64,000 nucleotides of DNA from an uncultured Latescibacterota bacterium (GTDB taxonomy: Bacteria > Latescibacterota > UBA2968 > UBA8231). Within the stretch, counting starts at the first letter, position 1. Every line of letters starts with the position of its first letter. Location of the stretch: positions 3,350,548 to 3,414,547 of the forward strand of contig OY282352.1 in NCBI GenBank assembly GCA_958295495.1. The letters are read 5' to 3'. Below, in pieces: positions 15,139 through 24,315 of this stretch. The position numbers were made by a program, and so were the translations under genes. The notes below the pieces were generated by a model. It saw nothing but the letters and a program-made list of their open reading frames with translations. It was not told the origin of the DNA and did no database searches.

Positions 15139-17094
15139 TTAGATCTGCGTGAGAAAGCTCCCCATGTGTCCGGTTATATAATCCAGCACCAGCCATCCGC
15201 CCGCCGCCACGATCTCGCCCAAGATCAGGCCGAGAAAAAATGGCCGCAAATTCCGGTACAGCTTGGGACCGCCGTAGCGCAGAATTAACAGTTTGAGGAA
15301 CCAAGCGAGAAAGGCGCTGCCAAAGATATGTCCCGTCTTCCAGTTGGCGCTGATGGTGTAGCCGAGAGGATTGAGCGGCCACCAGACGAACTGATGCCGC
15401 GCCCACATCAGTAGGGCCATCACCCCCCCGCCAATGCCCATGAACAGCCAAGCGTCCAGTCTGGGGCCGGGTAGCTCTGCGGCGATGCGCGGAGCCATAT
15501 CCCGAGGACCGAAGGTGGGGGCCTGCCCCACGAAAAAGAGCGGATTGAGATTGATGCCCCCGTATTTGTAGGCCAGCACTAAGGTCATATACGACGAGCC
15601 GACCAGACTGACCACAATGGCAATGACCACGGCCCAGAATAGTCGGCGCTTGGAACCGGTGATAATCTCACCCATCTTCAGCCCGTTGGCTACAGACGCC
15701 ATGACAAAGGAGCGCACTTCGGAGTGCCAGCCGTAGGAAAAGCCCAAGGCCACCAGACCCGAAGCACCCAAGGCCGAGGCACCGGCTCCCGAAATGACAA
15801 AGCTCGAAGTCATGATAGGGGGTCGCATGGCCGGGATGCCCCCTTCAGCCACTACCCGGGTTAGCCCTATAAACAGCATCATGGCACCGAAGAGGAATAA
15901 CAGGGCCGTAGGAAGAGTTAATCCCATCATACATAGGGCGACCACCACTAGGGCGAGCGCGACTAGCAGGCCGAAAAGGGCCTGCCGGTAGGATAGCATC
16001 TCGCCGCTGTCGTCAACCTCTTCGTCGCCATGAAAGGCTTTGCGATATACGTTTTGTAAATGGCCGCGTCCCACCCACAATCCCACTAGCACAAAGACTA
16101 TCATCGAGCCCATACCCTGATGGGCTAGGAAAGGTTCGATAGAGTAGAAATCGATCCGCTGCGTGCTCTGCAAGCCGACGATATTGAAGATGCCCCGCTG
16201 GATGGTGGTGAGGATGTAGAATATCCAGATTGAAGCCGTGATATCGAGGTTGACGAAGTAGAAAAAGCCTGTCCAGGGCGGACTAAACCAGAAACTCAGG
16301 CTGACCGTATCGCGGAACAAGGGCAATGCAAAGGTCTTGGTGAGCTGCGGAAAGTTCGGAAAGTAGGAGTGCAGGCCGTTGACACTGAGCAGAATGAATG
16401 ATACGGCAAAACCGACCCACATGACTTTGTTGGTGAAAAACGACCGGCCGATCATTCCCTCCTTTTCGCGGCCGATCATCTCCATGGGCACTTGGACCAG
16501 TGGATAAACTAGCTTTTCCCGGTCCATCCACTGGCGACGTAGAATGACCATGATGCAGATCATGGCGAAGCTGAGCACTAGAAAAAACCCGTACCAGAAA
16601 CTCAGTGGTACGACCCAGATGCTCCAGGGGATAGCCTCGCCTTCGGGCAGACCTTCAAAGAAAAAACGCGCCGCGTTTTCGCCCTGGGGAATCATCCAAC
16701 TGGGGATGTACTGGTTGTAGAGAAAATCCCAGTTGTTCTCGGGCGTGGCATAGTAGGTGGAGCCGAGTAAGCAGGGTATGATGAATTGGGTGAAACCCAT
16801 ACCGGGAACACAGCAGGCCACCGCTAGCATGATATAGATGGTTACCAACTCGGCTTGGTCCAAAGCTAGGGGACGGCGGAGACAGGCGACCAAGGCACTG
16901 GCAAGCACGACAAAAAAGAAGAAGAATAGGGCCGCCGGGGTGCTGAAGTTCAGGGTTAGATACGAACCTCGGATGAGGGTCGTAGCATAGGCGTCGAGGA
17001 GATTTAGCAGAAAGGCCAGTACCGCCCCCAGCAGGATGGCCCGGGCCGAGATACCTTTGAAGTCCCCGTAGGTCGGCTGGCGTCTTTTTAGCAT
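15139..17094 (-). CDS. Large membrane protein, OPT-like (DUF6784/DUF6785-type)
   Basis: 651 residues with about 14-16 hydrophobic segments. Features include 'ELVTIYIMLAVACCVPGMGF', a large polar loop near residues 100-150, 'LTRVVAEGGIPAMRPP' in the middle and 'FVWWPLNPLGYTIS' near the end. This layout recalls the oligopeptide-transporter-like membrane proteins annotated as DUF6785/6784 that are common in Planctomycetes and Latescibacterota-like genomes. It probably moves a small organic solute across the inner membrane. It is convergent with the TIM-barrel gene (about 55 bp apart) and may serve the pathway on the other strand. Confidence 0.7.
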   Translation of the reverse strand: MLKRRQPTYGDFKGISARAILLGAVLAFLLNLLDAYATTLIRGSYLTLNFSTPAALFFFFFVVLASALVACLRRPLALDQAELVTIYIMLAVACCVPGMGFTQFIIPCLLGSTYYATPENNWDFLYNQYIPSWMIPQGENAARFFFEGLPEGEAIPWSIWVVPLSFWYGFFLVLSFAMICIMVILRRQWMDREKLVYPLVQVPMEMIGREKEGMIGRSFFTNKVMWVGFAVSFILLSVNGLHSYFPNFPQLTKTFALPLFRDTVSLSFWFSPPWTGFFYFVNLDITASIWIFYILTTIQRGIFNIVGLQSTQRIDFYSIEPFLAHQGMGSMIVFVLVGLWVGRGHLQNVYRKAFHGDEEVDDSGEMLSYRQALFGLLVALALVVVALCMMGLTLPTALLFLFGAMMLFIGLTRVVAEGGIPAMRPPIMTSSFVISGAGASALGASGLVALGFSYGWHSEVRSFVMASVANGLKMGEIITGSKRRLFWAVVIAIVVSLVGSSYMTLVLAYKYGGINLNPLFFVGQAPTFGPRDMAPRIAAELPGPRLDAWLFMGIGGGVMALLMWARHQFVWWPLNPLGYTISANWKTGHIFGSAFLAWFLKLLILRYGGPKLYRNLRPFFLGLILGEIVAAGGWLVLDYITGHMGSFLTQI

Positions 17095-17201
17095 GTGCAG
17101 TATTGGAGCGGAATTCTCTTTTTCAACACGCGCCTCTATGGGCTATTATATGGCGTATTTTAACTAATGGAGAAGTAGTTTGAATCATAAAAAGAGGCCG
17201 T

Positions 17202-17996
17202 TTATTTTTTCATCACTAGACGTGCTCCAATAGCACAATAGCGGAGCGACGGATCAAAGCTGAAGCGTTTGGCTGACCGCACGTTGCGGGCGTGATTGAC
17301 AAAGCCGCCTCCGCGCATGACGCGGGCAGAGCCCGAAGCAGCTCCGGTAGGATCTATCTGTTTGGCGCTTGCATAGGCGTTGCTGTACCAGTCTTGCACC
17401 CACTCCCAGACATTGCCGTGCATATCGTACAGACCCCACGGGTTCGGCTGCTTTGAACCCACTGGCTGGGCAAATTTTCCCCTCGCGTCACCCACGTTTC
17501 CTAGGTACCACGCATAGTCGCCCAACTGGCTTTCGTCGTCCCCAAAGGAACGGCTCGTCGTGGCCCCGGCCCGGCAGGCGTATTCCCACTCGGCTTCGGT
17601 AGGTAGGCGGTACAAATCCCCGTCGGCGGCTTCGTTCAAGCGGCGGCAAAATTCCTGCATATCGACCCACGAGATATAGACTGCCGGATGATTTGGTTCG
17701 GCTTGGACATACTTGCGCCGGGTCCACGGCGCTGTCCCCATCACCGCGACCCATTGGGCTTGGGTAATCTCAAATTTACCCAAGTAGAATCCCTTGCTTA
17801 TCGAGACCTCGTGCTGTGGGCCTTCGTCTTCGCCCCGTATAGGGGATGAGGCTGGCGATCCCATCAGAAAAGTACCTGGCTCAATCCACACAAATTCCAT
17901 CGCGACTCCGTCGCGAAGTTCCACGACAATACTCTCGGCTCGCCCCGCAGTCGCGCATGTGATGCCCATCATTAGGGCGGCGAAAATTTGCCTCAT
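17202..17996 (-). CDS. SUMF1/formylglycine-generating-enzyme-like secreted protein without the active cysteines
   Basis: 264 residues with an N-terminal signal peptide (about 1-20, 'RQIFAALMMGITCATAGRAE'). The FGE-sulfatase domain is plain: 'FVWIEPGTFLMGS', 'FEITQAQWVAVMG', 'YRLPTEAEWEYACRAG', 'NPWGLYDMHGNVWEWVQDWY' and 'RVMRGGGFVNHARNVRSA'. True FGEs have two redox cysteines just after the 'RGGSW' segment; here no cysteine is present there. It is therefore more likely a periplasmic SUMF1-fold binding or regulatory protein than a sulfatase maturase. No sulfatase gene is seen in the window. Confidence 0.88.
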   Translation of the reverse strand: MRQIFAALMMGITCATAGRAESIVVELRDGVAMEFVWIEPGTFLMGSPASSPIRGEDEGPQHEVSISKGFYLGKFEITQAQWVAVMGTAPWTRRKYVQAEPNHPAVYISWVDMQEFCRRLNEAADGDLYRLPTEAEWEYACRAGATTSRSFGDDESQLGDYAWYLGNVGDARGKFAQPVGSKQPNPWGLYDMHGNVWEWVQDWYSNAYASAKQIDPTGAASGSARVMRGGGFVNHARNVRSAKRFSFDPSLRYCAIGARLVMKK

Positions 17997-18160
17997 TCCG
18001 CTACCTCTGGCTCCATGAATGGCGAGAGTATATGACTTTTTAGCAAAAAAGCCGCAAAACCACCGCCCGCGTCCTATGATCCCCGTCCTTGCCGCAGCAA
18101 AGGGTAATTTCTATAATTGCGACCATTATCTGCTCAATTCACCTCTACAGCGATGAGTGT

Positions 18161-19852
18161 ATGGACTTTTTTTGTCAGCGCCGGACCCTTGCCTGTGCCT
18201 TGGTGCTGGCCGTGCTGCTGCCGAAATCTGTCCTACCCCAATTCACCGACCAAACGGAGGAGGCGCGCATCGCCTTCCAATACGTGGCTGGCGGACCTGA
18301 GAAAAAGCACATTGTCGAAACCTCCGGCGGCGGCGCTGCTTTTTTTGACTACGATAACGATGGCGATCTCGACCTATACGCGGTCAACGGCGCTACGGTC
18401 AATACCTACCGGCAAAAATCCGGCCCGGGCAATGTCCTCTATCGCAACCGAGGTAATGGAACCTTTGCCGATGTGGCTTTACCAGCCGGCGTCGGGGACC
18501 GCAGTTGGGGCATGGGCTGTACGGTGGGCGACATCGACGGCGACGGGTACCGCGACCTTTACGTGACCAATTATGGTCCCAATGTCCTCTACCGCAACCG
18601 CGGCAATGGCACCTTCGTGGACATTTCCACTGGGGTAGCAGGGAACGATTATAGCTCCAGTGCCGCTTTTTTTGATTACGATGGCGACGGCGATCTCGAC
18701 CTATACGTCGCCAATTATCTGGTCTATGATTTTGACTCCCCGCCGGATAAGGTCTGCACCTACGAGGGAATCGAGATCTTCTGCGGTCCCCAAGGCCTAC
18801 CTGGAGCTGCCGACCTGTTCTACCGCAACAACGGAGACAATACCTTCACCGACGTCACTCGTCCCTCGGGTATCTCCTGGGCCAACCGCTATTATGGGTT
18901 GGGTGTACTGCCCGAAGACTTCGACAACGATGGCGACACCGATCTCTTCGTGGCCAATGACGCAACTCCCAATGTGCTCTTCGACAACAACCGCGATGGC
19001 ACCTTTAGCGAAATTGGCCTAAAAGCAGGCATTGCGTACAACGAATACGGCGAAGAAGAGGCGGGGATGGGGGTCAGCGGTGGAGACTATGACGCCGACG
19101 GTGACCTCGATCTCTATATAACCCATTTTTTTCGCGAGAGTAATACCTTCTACCGCAACGACGGACAGGGCCATTTCAAAGATATAACGGCCCAGATCGG
19201 TCTAGAAGAACCCACGCTTGGAATGCTGGGGTGGGGCACCCAATTCTTCGACTATGACAGGGACGGCGACTTGGATCTATTCGTTGCTAACGGCCATGTC
19301 TATCCGCAGGTGGCTAGCACTATTGCGAGCACTTTCTATCCCCAGCGCAATCAGTTGATCCGCAACGAAGGCTGCGATCGTCTGAGCGACATAGGGGCTG
19401 CGGCTGGCCCGGGAATGGACCTTAAAAGAGTCAGCCGTGGTGCTAGTTTCGGCGACTACGACAACGACGGCGATATAGACATTTTCGTCGTTAATTTGGA
19501 TGAGCTGGCCACCCTGTTGCGCAACGATTTTGCCCCCGCCAACAACTGGCTCGTAGTCCAACTTCTGGGTCGTGGCCCCAATCGCGATGCCGTCGGAGCC
19601 AAGATCCGTTTGCTGGTCGGCGGCCGATCCCAGTGGCGCACGGCTAACGGTGCTTCTAGCTATCTCTCCTATAACGATATGCGTATTTTCTTTGGCCTAG
19701 GTGGGGCGGCAGGGGCAGATGAAGTGGAGATCACTTGGCCCGACGGAACCCGTCAGACCGTGCCATCGGCACCGGCCAATAAGCTGCTGGTAGTCCGCCA
19801 AAACGGCTCCTACGCCTTTGTGGAGTTGGGGGCCAATCTCTACGCAGAGTAG
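18161..19852 (+). CDS. CRTAC1/ASPIC-UnbV family secreted protein with FG-GAP/VCBS repeats
   Basis: 563 residues from the ATG at 18161, chosen because it opens a good signal peptide (MDFFCQRRTLACALVLAVLL); the frame extends upstream without signs of coding. Seven or so repeats carry the calcium-binding loop 'DYDNDGDLDLYAVN', followed by 'VLYRNRGNGTF', which folds as a beta-propeller like integrin alpha. The C-terminal ASPIC/UnbV domain has 'NRDAVGAKIRLLVGG' and 'FGLGGAAGADEVEITWPDG'. Such proteins are extracellular and bind calcium; their ligands are unknown. It is the only plus-strand gene of the 17-37.5 kb surface region, and its stop lies 3 bp from that of the parvulin gene. Confidence 0.9.
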   Translation: MDFFCQRRTLACALVLAVLLPKSVLPQFTDQTEEARIAFQYVAGGPEKKHIVETSGGGAAFFDYDNDGDLDLYAVNGATVNTYRQKSGPGNVLYRNRGNGTFADVALPAGVGDRSWGMGCTVGDIDGDGYRDLYVTNYGPNVLYRNRGNGTFVDISTGVAGNDYSSSAAFFDYDGDGDLDLYVANYLVYDFDSPPDKVCTYEGIEIFCGPQGLPGAADLFYRNNGDNTFTDVTRPSGISWANRYYGLGVLPEDFDNDGDTDLFVANDATPNVLFDNNRDGTFSEIGLKAGIAYNEYGEEEAGMGVSGGDYDADGDLDLYITHFFRESNTFYRNDGQGHFKDITAQIGLEEPTLGMLGWGTQFFDYDRDGDLDLFVANGHVYPQVASTIASTFYPQRNQLIRNEGCDRLSDIGAAAGPGMDLKRVSRGASFGDYDNDGDIDIFVVNLDELATLLRNDFAPANNWLVVQLLGRGPNRDAVGAKIRLLVGGRSQWRTANGASSYLSYNDMRIFFGLGGAAGADEVEITWPDGTRQTVPSAPANKLLVVRQNGSYAFVELGANLYAE

Positions 19853-19855
19853 GAC

Positions 19856-21529
19856 CTATGGGCTCTTCTTTTCCCCGAAAGCGGCGTTGAGGTTATTCTC
19901 CCGAATAACCACTTTCGATGCGTATTTATTCCGCACTTCTTCGGTAAACTGATTGAAGGCCTTTCTGTTCTTTTCTCTTTTAAGTTGGGACCGGACTCTC
20001 CACTCGGCCTCTGCAAAAGTCTCCCGCTTGCGTTCCCTGGAAAGCACCTTAAATATGGAATAACCTTCATTGACCTTGGCCGGACCGGTGAGTGCGCCTA
20101 TCTCGGCTTTTTCGGCGAGTTCTACAAAGCCGCCGAAAAAATTCTTTTCGAAAAGGTGGAAGTGGAATCGGCCTTCTTCATCCCGCTCCTCTAGCGACCG
20201 GATAGAATACTTCTTGGCCAAATCGCCTAATGGGACGCCCTTTTGGAGCTGCTCTATCAACCTCAGGGCCTCGGCCTCCGTCTCTACCAGAATCTCCTGT
20301 ACTTCGATTTGCTCGGGGTGCAGGTACCTTGCCGCATGGGCCTCGTAAAACTGGCGCAACTCGTTTTCAGCGATGGTCACTTTAGCTCTTAGGACTCGCG
20401 CCCTGAGGGCGCGTAGCAAAAATTGCTTGCCCTGATCTTCCAACCACTCGACCGTCTCTGCTTCCTCGTCTATGCCAGCACGCAGGGCCGCTTCCACGAG
20501 CATCGCATTGGGCACGACATGGCGCTCGGCAAAAGCGATCACTTGGCTGGAGTCGCTGAGTTGGGCTAGGGCATTGCCTTGCAGGGCGTGGCCAGCTTCT
20601 GCCAAGTCTCGAGCGGTTATTTCTCCGCCATCGTACCGATAGAGAACTATATTGCGTTCAGTCTCCGGGACAAAAGATGTACCGCCACGCACTTTTTCGA
20701 CAATGAGCGCGAGACCTTCCCGATCCAATTCGAGGTGGTATTTTTCCTTGAGTTCAGCGACTAAAATCGCTTGAGCCCGCTGCTTTTTCTCCTTTTTCAG
20801 TCCCATTTCGAGCGCCAGTTTCCTCTGGGGAGTGAGTTCGATGGCAGAATCGGCGATGACCGTGAAAATCGAATAGTGCCCACCGATTCTTATGGGCTCG
20901 GAGATTTCGCCTACAGCGAGGGAAAACAGCTTGTCCTGAAGGGGCGTGATCATGTTTTCTCGGGTGGTATAACGGCCCAAATCCCCACCTTGGGCCGAGG
21001 TTTTTTTGTTTATGGACCATTTCTTGGCGACTTGCCCGAAAGGCACCCCATTTTTGAGTTCTCGGAGGACGGCCAAGGCATTTTCTCGGCTGGGGACCAT
21101 TATATCGGCCAATCTGATCGCTCTTAGTAAGCCCATCTGTTCAGCGTATTCCCGCACTTTGCTCGCCTCCACTTCCTCTTCTACTTCCAGTGCTCTATCT
21201 TGGAAAGTGCTGACCAACTTTTCCCGCCGGACCCCTTCCAGCCGGGCGCGAAATTCAGGGCTTTCGTCGAGATCGGCCGCCTTCGCCTCCATGATCAGCA
21301 ATTCGATATTGATCATGGTGTTCAAATGATTCCTCGCTTCTTCTACCCCAGTGTGCTCCGCTTTGGCATATTCGGGGAGGTCATTCATAAATTTCCGCAA
21401 CTGGTCAACCGTTATCTCCTCATCACCTATCTGAGCAACGACCCGGTCTCCTATTTCCACTGTGCAACCCATGAGCACGGTAAAAAGCACGAGTGGTAAA
21501 AGACGAAATACAGTCATTTTTCTTGACAT
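19856..21529 (-). CDS. Parvulin-type peptidyl-prolyl isomerase lipoprotein (SurA/PrsA-like) with two PPIase domains
   Basis: 557 residues. The signal sequence ends in a lipobox, LMGC with C22, so it should be a lipoprotein facing the periplasm. An N-terminal SurA-like helical region ('DQLRKFMNDLPEYAK') leads into parvulin domain 1 (about 135-230, 'ADIMVPSRENALAVL', 'FGQVAKKWSINKKTSAQGGDLG') and parvulin domain 2 (about 410-510, 'VQEILVETEAEALRL', 'DLAKKYSIRS'). Its role would be folding of outer-membrane proteins. It lies just downstream of the 902-aa barrel gene on the same strand, 39 bp apart, so it may be a dedicated chaperone for the barrel and the secreted trio. Confidence 0.88.
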   Translation of the reverse strand: MSRKMTVFRLLPLVLFTVLMGCTVEIGDRVVAQIGDEEITVDQLRKFMNDLPEYAKAEHTGVEEARNHLNTMINIELLIMEAKAADLDESPEFRARLEGVRREKLVSTFQDRALEVEEEVEASKVREYAEQMGLLRAIRLADIMVPSRENALAVLRELKNGVPFGQVAKKWSINKKTSAQGGDLGRYTTRENMITPLQDKLFSLAVGEISEPIRIGGHYSIFTVIADSAIELTPQRKLALEMGLKKEKKQRAQAILVAELKEKYHLELDREGLALIVEKVRGGTSFVPETERNIVLYRYDGGEITARDLAEAGHALQGNALAQLSDSSQVIAFAERHVVPNAMLVEAALRAGIDEEAETVEWLEDQGKQFLLRALRARVLRAKVTIAENELRQFYEAHAARYLHPEQIEVQEILVETEAEALRLIEQLQKGVPLGDLAKKYSIRSLEERDEEGRFHFHLFEKNFFGGFVELAEKAEIGALTGPAKVNEGYSIFKVLSRERKRETFAEAEWRVRSQLKREKNRKAFNQFTEEVRNKYASKVVIRENNLNAAFGEKKSP

Positions 21530-21568
21530 TTAGCTCAGCTCTCCTCTGCATTCCTGCGCCCGGGTAGA

Positions 21569-24277
21569 TTAGTCCAAACCGGCAAATACCGTGGCAAAAG
21601 CCATTCTGCCTGTTTCGGTTTCGTTGTCGATGGATCTTCTGGTCAACCTGAGTCCCATCAGGGTCGTCAAACTGTAGCCCAAGTAATTTGAATTATTGGA
21701 GAACTGGGCCGCGCCGACAATCTCACTGAAGTCGTCCAACAGTCCTTCCTTGACCGCTGTATCCGCATCCCTGAGTTGCTGGAAAACGGTATATTCCACG
21801 CCTGCCTGCATAGTGGAGTTATTAAACAATGGCCACCGAGTCAGTAAAGAAAAAATCAGGGTGTCTTCCCGGCGTTTGGGATTTGCTTTAAGCGCTGGAG
21901 ACTCTATCCTCAATTCGTTTTTAATTTTTGGCTGGATATCGAGATTAGCGAATTTGAGAACATAGTCCACCTTATTGATCAGGCCCACAAAAACGAAGTC
22001 CCGTCGCAAATCGGGCTGTCTTTCCCTTTGATGCCAGCGGTCGTATTTCAGCTTGTTGATGAGATTTAGATTCTTCAGCTTGGTATAGCTGAAGCTTATA
22101 TAGGACGAATTTATCCACGTATTCCGGGCCGCCAGAGGATCAATGGTAGGGACGTTGCGCCTCTCGAATTCGTCCCACTGGCGAAGGTCGTTCTCTATAT
22201 TGTCCTTAGCCAGCCTAAAATTCTCAAAAATCCTCACCCTTCCTAAGCCGGGATAGTCCTTTTCTAGGGTAAAAAGCAAATAATGGGTGGTATTTTCTCC
22301 ATCACCGGCAATGAGACTTTCATCGGTGCGGCCGATCGTCAACCTCATCGCTGGAGTAATGTTGACGCCCGCATAAAAATTGTACCCGCTTAAATCCCGA
22401 CCATAGGGAAAATCTGCTTCATCATCGTTTTCGAACCGGTCCACCCATATATTGTTGTTCATATCTATGCCGAACAGATACTCGGGGCGGTCCGTAGAGT
22501 AGCGCAGAAAGGGCTCGTCGTAGTCGGGCACTAAGTTGGGCAGATCTTCACTGTCGTTTTGATTGAAATCGGAGATAAAATCGACGTTTTCATCCAAGCC
22601 GGGAAATACATTCAAGTCGATGCGTTCGTTTATCCTTTGCCAATCGGGGTACCGATCCTGATCGTCGTTGTCGTCGACGAGTTCGTAGTAGAATCTCGTC
22701 CGGTCCTCGTAATCTATGTTGACCTCGCCCCGGGCCAAGATAGCACTTGTATTATAATTGTGGTCCATACTGTAAGCCTCGCCAAAAAAGAACCACGGCT
22801 GAACGGTTCTCGACAGATTCAACATCCAGCCATCGCCTTGGTCAAAAGCCGACAGGTGTTTTGTATGCTGCCTATTGGGGTATTTTCGATAACTCCTACT
22901 GCGGTCGAATTCGCCGTAGAAATCAAGTCCCCCAATGTTGTTCGCCTCCAGCGTGAAACCGAAAATTTCGGTGGCGGTCGGCAAACCGTACGGGATTTTG
23001 AGGACTCTGAGATTAGAGCCATCTTTGACGTTTTCTTGGGCTCTGGCCGCCAGCAGAAACACGTTGCTGTTTTGCCGGTTAGTCTGGCGGTTTGAAGACA
23101 CCTCGATTCTGTAGTCGTTGGCAACCACCAGTTCAAAAGTCACCTTTCTTATTTCCGAAGGGTCGGGGCCGGTGTAGGTTCCCTCGGAAAAATCGTATAC
23201 TAATTCGATCTGCTCAGAGCCGCTGGCTTCCCAGAAACCCAAGCGTTGAAAGCCGCCCTGAGGCGAGGGCTTGAGACCCGCCTCGCTGGCCCGGACAACC
23301 TCTCGCCTAAACGCCCGTTCCCCCTCTTCATCAATGATTTCGACTTCGGCTTCTATGATCATATCCCAAGCAAAGAGGGTAGCACCGCCTTCGTTATCTT
23401 CGGGCGAATCGTCGGTCAGACGGACGAAAAGCTGGGTGATATTTTCAGCGTTTTGACTAGAAGTGATCGAACCACTCCTAGGGGTTCCTTCAAAGGCATC
23501 TAAGAGTTGGAAGGAATTGTGGGCACTTACATAGTTGGCCCCGATGCTGATGAAATCGCCCACTTGGGCAACGGCCCGCCCGCCCATCAGCGTTGTCAGG
23601 CTGGTCGTTTGGTTGACTGAAGGGTTGCGAGGACCGGCTCCGCCGGGAGAAGAGATCCGAGAGAGGATCGTCGTGACTTGGTATTTGTCGGCTTGGTAGT
23701 CCACCTGGATCCCGTCCAAGGCCGGCTTTGAGAAGGTCATTGGGGTAAGGGTTGAGCGGATCTCATTGCCTATGGTGACGGCTAAGTTATGTTGCCCCTT
23801 CTGATCAGAGGCAATGACCAAATTGCTGAAAAAGTTTTGGAATCTCTCGGTCTTAAATAAATTGCTGCCCCCTTGTTGGGGCTGCGTCTGGGACCAGTCG
23901 TAGATCAACCATCCCCTAGTGATGTAGGAGCCGTAAATATCGTAGAAGTAATCCCCGGCTAAATTGATATCCACATAGCGATTGTAGTGATCCCTGGCGT
24001 AGTTGGTGTATTCCCACTGTTTCCAGCGGTATTCCAAGAAAAGTTCTTGCGGTACGTACCACTTTTTGACCGCCGGGTCCAAGGCACCAAACAGCACACC
24101 GGACCCGGTTGGTTCAAAGGTGAGTTCCGCCCCTCGGCGCACACCTTTTATACGCATCGGATCGACATCTTGGGCTTGTGCGTCGGTGTCGAAAGCTAAC
24201 ATGGAAGAGAGAAGACAAATTATGGTAGCTAGACTAATACCGCGCATTAAAGTGATGCAAATATGGCAGGTCAGCAT
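21569..24277 (-). CDS. Large outer-membrane beta-barrel protein of unknown family
   Basis: 902 residues. The ATG at 24275-24277 has GGTGGAG upstream. A signal peptide ends near 'FDTDAQAQ' (about 35). After an N-terminal 'RIKGVRRGAELTFEP' segment, the rest is rich in short amphipathic strands with aromatic girdles ('LFLEYRWKQWEYTNYARDHY', 'YNFYAGVNITPAMRLTIGR', 'SYISFSYTKLKNLNLINKL'), typical of big barrels. I do not recognise a family. It follows the three FlgD-tail proteins on the same strand and precedes the chaperone gene. It could be the pore or anchor for those secreted proteins. Confidence 0.7.
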   Translation of the reverse strand: MLTCHICITLMRGISLATIICLLSSMLAFDTDAQAQDVDPMRIKGVRRGAELTFEPTGSGVLFGALDPAVKKWYVPQELFLEYRWKQWEYTNYARDHYNRYVDINLAGDYFYDIYGSYITRGWLIYDWSQTQPQQGGSNLFKTERFQNFFSNLVIASDQKGQHNLAVTIGNEIRSTLTPMTFSKPALDGIQVDYQADKYQVTTILSRISSPGGAGPRNPSVNQTTSLTTLMGGRAVAQVGDFISIGANYVSAHNSFQLLDAFEGTPRSGSITSSQNAENITQLFVRLTDDSPEDNEGGATLFAWDMIIEAEVEIIDEEGERAFRREVVRASEAGLKPSPQGGFQRLGFWEASGSEQIELVYDFSEGTYTGPDPSEIRKVTFELVVANDYRIEVSSNRQTNRQNSNVFLLAARAQENVKDGSNLRVLKIPYGLPTATEIFGFTLEANNIGGLDFYGEFDRSRSYRKYPNRQHTKHLSAFDQGDGWMLNLSRTVQPWFFFGEAYSMDHNYNTSAILARGEVNIDYEDRTRFYYELVDDNDDQDRYPDWQRINERIDLNVFPGLDENVDFISDFNQNDSEDLPNLVPDYDEPFLRYSTDRPEYLFGIDMNNNIWVDRFENDDEADFPYGRDLSGYNFYAGVNITPAMRLTIGRTDESLIAGDGENTTHYLLFTLEKDYPGLGRVRIFENFRLAKDNIENDLRQWDEFERRNVPTIDPLAARNTWINSSYISFSYTKLKNLNLINKLKYDRWHQRERQPDLRRDFVFVGLINKVDYVLKFANLDIQPKIKNELRIESPALKANPKRREDTLIFSLLTRWPLFNNSTMQAGVEYTVFQQLRDADTAVKEGLLDDFSEIVGAAQFSNNSNYLGYSLTTLMGLRLTRRSIDNETETGRMAFATVFAGLD

Positions 24278-24315
24278 GAGAGCTCCACCCTATTTTTCAG
24301 GTAAAATGGGAATGA

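Noticed and set aside
18300-19500. Tandem DNA repeats or a CRISPR-like array.
   Set aside because: The periodic Asp-Asn-Asp-Gly codons come from FG-GAP/VCBS protein repeats inside a coding frame; spacing and sequence vary.
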